A stretch of DNA of 7,470 nucleotides from an uncultured Hyphomicrobiales bacterium (GTDB lineage Bacteria; Pseudomonadota; Alphaproteobacteria; Rhizobiales; CAJQND01). Under the pieces are notes generated by a model. That model did no database searches. It saw only the letters and a list, made by a program, of their open reading frames with translations, and had not been told where the DNA came from. The stretch is taken from assembly GCA_905479595.1 (NCBI GenBank), contig CAJQND010000256.1:1-7470 (forward strand), in the 5' to 3' direction. How positions within the stretch are numbered: position 1 is the first letter of the stretch; each line of letters begins with the position of its first letter. Both the position numbers and the translations under genes were made by a program. Shown here piece by piece: positions 6,288 to 7,470 of this stretch.

Positions 6288-7470
6288 TTGAAAATTTTTT
6301 TCCGGATTTTTCTCGCTCTAATTGTTTTGGTGATCGCTACGGTCGTGGCAATCCCGTTTTTCCTGTCGCCGAACTATATTGCAGAACAAGTCGTTGCACA
6401 GGTGAAAGAACGCACTGGTCGTACGCTGACATTTGGGGAGGATCCGTCTTTTTCGATCTTTCCTGATATCGCCATTACGCTGAAGAACGCATCTCTTTCC
6501 AACCCGCCAGGTATCTCCGGGGGCAATCTAGCGGCGATGAAATCTTTGAAGTTAAAGGTTGCGCTTGCGCCACTTATGCAAAAGCGCGTGGAAGTGAAAG
6601 AATTCATCCTCCAGTCTCCAAAGGTCAATCTTCTGGTCACCGGCGGCGGCAAGGTCAATTGGTCGCTTGCGGAAGCTTTGCAGGGTGGTCAATCTGGTAC
6701 GGGTTCAGGTGTAGGCGATGCGCTCGTGCCGACGGACGTCAAGTTGGGGCCTGTGAAAATTGTGAACGGAACCCTGCTTTATCTCGACGAGCGCTCCGGC
6801 GGCACATTCAAGGCTGATGACGTTAACATTGACCTGTCTATGCCACGGATCGGCGGGCCGATCGCGATAAATGGGTCACTAGTTTGGAAAAAGGAGCGGG
6901 TAAAGCTTTCAGTAAAAGCACCCGATCCGATGAAATTTACCAGTGGTGGCACAAGCCAGTTGCAATTCACCTTGGCGGCAAAACCGCTGTCTATCGGTTA
7001 TGCGGGTGCTGTTTCATTGAAGAGCGGATTTGCCCTGAACGGTGGAATTAACGCCAAATCATCCAGTCTGCGCGCTTTGGCAAATTGGGTTGGCCAGCCA
7101 TTTGCTCCCGGCAATGGTCTTGGACCTTTCGCGATCAAGTCGAAAATCAAGTACAGCGCAGGAAAGCTGAACCTGAACGGCGCGACGTTGAGCCTCGACG
7201 ATATGAATGGCCAGGGCAGCGTGGCGGTATCGCTGAAATCAAAATCCCCGTCTGTGTCGGCGCGGCTTGGCGTTGATCAGATTAACATCAACACCTATTT
7301 GGCTGAAAAATCAGGTTCGGATAGTGCTGCCGGTGCGGGTTGGAGCACCGCGCCGATAAATCTGGGCGCATTACGTTCGCTTGCTGCTAATCTTTCGCTC
7401 ACCGCTGGTCGCGTTCTGTACAACAAAACCACCCTGGCGAACGTCGATCTTCAGGCAAAAGTTTCCGGCG
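6288..7470 (+). CDS. AsmA-family protein, 5' part only
   Basis: An open frame of 394 codons has no stop before the window ends, so the C-terminus is missing. A basic N-terminus (KIFFR) and one hydrophobic segment (about residues 7-26) predict an inner-membrane anchor with the rest in the periplasm. The region after it is typical of the AsmA N-terminal domain: amphipathic NYIAEQVVAQVKERTGRTL (29-47), then SFSIFPDIAITLKNASLSNP (54-73) with the NPPG signature, and GKVNWSL (about 121-127). The remainder is beta-rich repeats. AsmA-like proteins are thought to affect outer-membrane assembly or lipid transfer; the exact role here is unknown. The start is TTG, backed by GGGAG 7 bases upstream; no in-frame ATG or GTG lies between the TAA at 6219 and the membrane segment. 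It is divergent from acetoacetyl-CoA synthetase. Confidence 0.82.
   Translation, partial: MKIFFRIFLALIVLVIATVVAIPFFLSPNYIAEQVVAQVKERTGRTLTFGEDPSFSIFPDIAITLKNASLSNPPGISGGNLAAMKSLKLKVALAPLMQKRVEVKEFILQSPKVNLLVTGGGKVNWSLAEALQGGQSGTGSGVGDALVPTDVKLGPVKIVNGTLLYLDERSGGTFKADDVNIDLSMPRIGGPIAINGSLVWKKERVKLSVKAPDPMKFTSGGTSQLQFTLAAKPLSIGYAGAVSLKSGFALNGGINAKSSSLRALANWVGQPFAPGNGLGPFAIKSKIKYSAGKLNLNGATLSLDDMNGQGSVAVSLKSKSPSVSARLGVDQININTYLAEKSGSDSAAGAGWSTAPINLGALRSLAANLSLTAGRVLYNKTTLANVDLQAKVSG

Overview
The window looks like a chromosomal segment from an alphaproteobacterium, most likely of the Rhizobiales (Hyphomicrobiales), with roughly balanced base composition. Four things point there. The tRNA-His lacks the encoded G-1 and carries A73, a loss known from one alphaproteobacterial clade. 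The large sensor kinase has the PleC/DivJ/PdhS-type H-box used by DivK-partner kinases. A CtrA-type TTAA-N7-TTAA site lies upstream of that kinase. The order phasin, PdhS/CbrA-like kinase, acetoacetyl-CoA synthetase is, from memory, close to the Sinorhizobium meliloti phaP1-cbrA-acsA2 neighbourhood. The identity at genus level cannot be set from this sequence.

Layout: 1-264 holds no gene I can support. A tRNA-His(GUG) with encoded CCA is on the minus strand (265-341), with a plausible own promoter upstream. A strong stem-loop (440-477) ends the next minus-strand gene, a phasin (510-953). The 963-1235 region is a divergent regulatory region. It contains a phasin promoter, a 13-bp interrupted palindrome of two TGC-N3-GCA sites (a likely PhaR operator), and a CtrA-like box only 6 bp beyond it. 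The plus strand then carries a 974-residue soluble histidine kinase with about five PAS modules (1236-4160). It converges, with a 2-bp gap, on a minus-strand acetoacetyl-CoA synthetase (4163-6118). Beyond a 169-bp divergent spacer, the plus strand carries the 5' part of an AsmA-family envelope protein (6288 to the window edge), probably starting at TTG.

How the genes fit together: phasin coats poly-3-hydroxybutyrate (PHB) granules. Acetoacetyl-CoA synthetase returns acetoacetate made from PHB breakdown to acetoacetyl-CoA. The kinase belongs to the family that controls DivK/CtrA cell-cycle signalling. Storage-polymer metabolism and cell-cycle control are thus physically interleaved, and a carbon-storage operator and a cell-cycle operator sit almost side by side in one intergenic region. 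That juxtaposition is the most interesting signal here. No mobile element, CRISPR array or defence system is visible.
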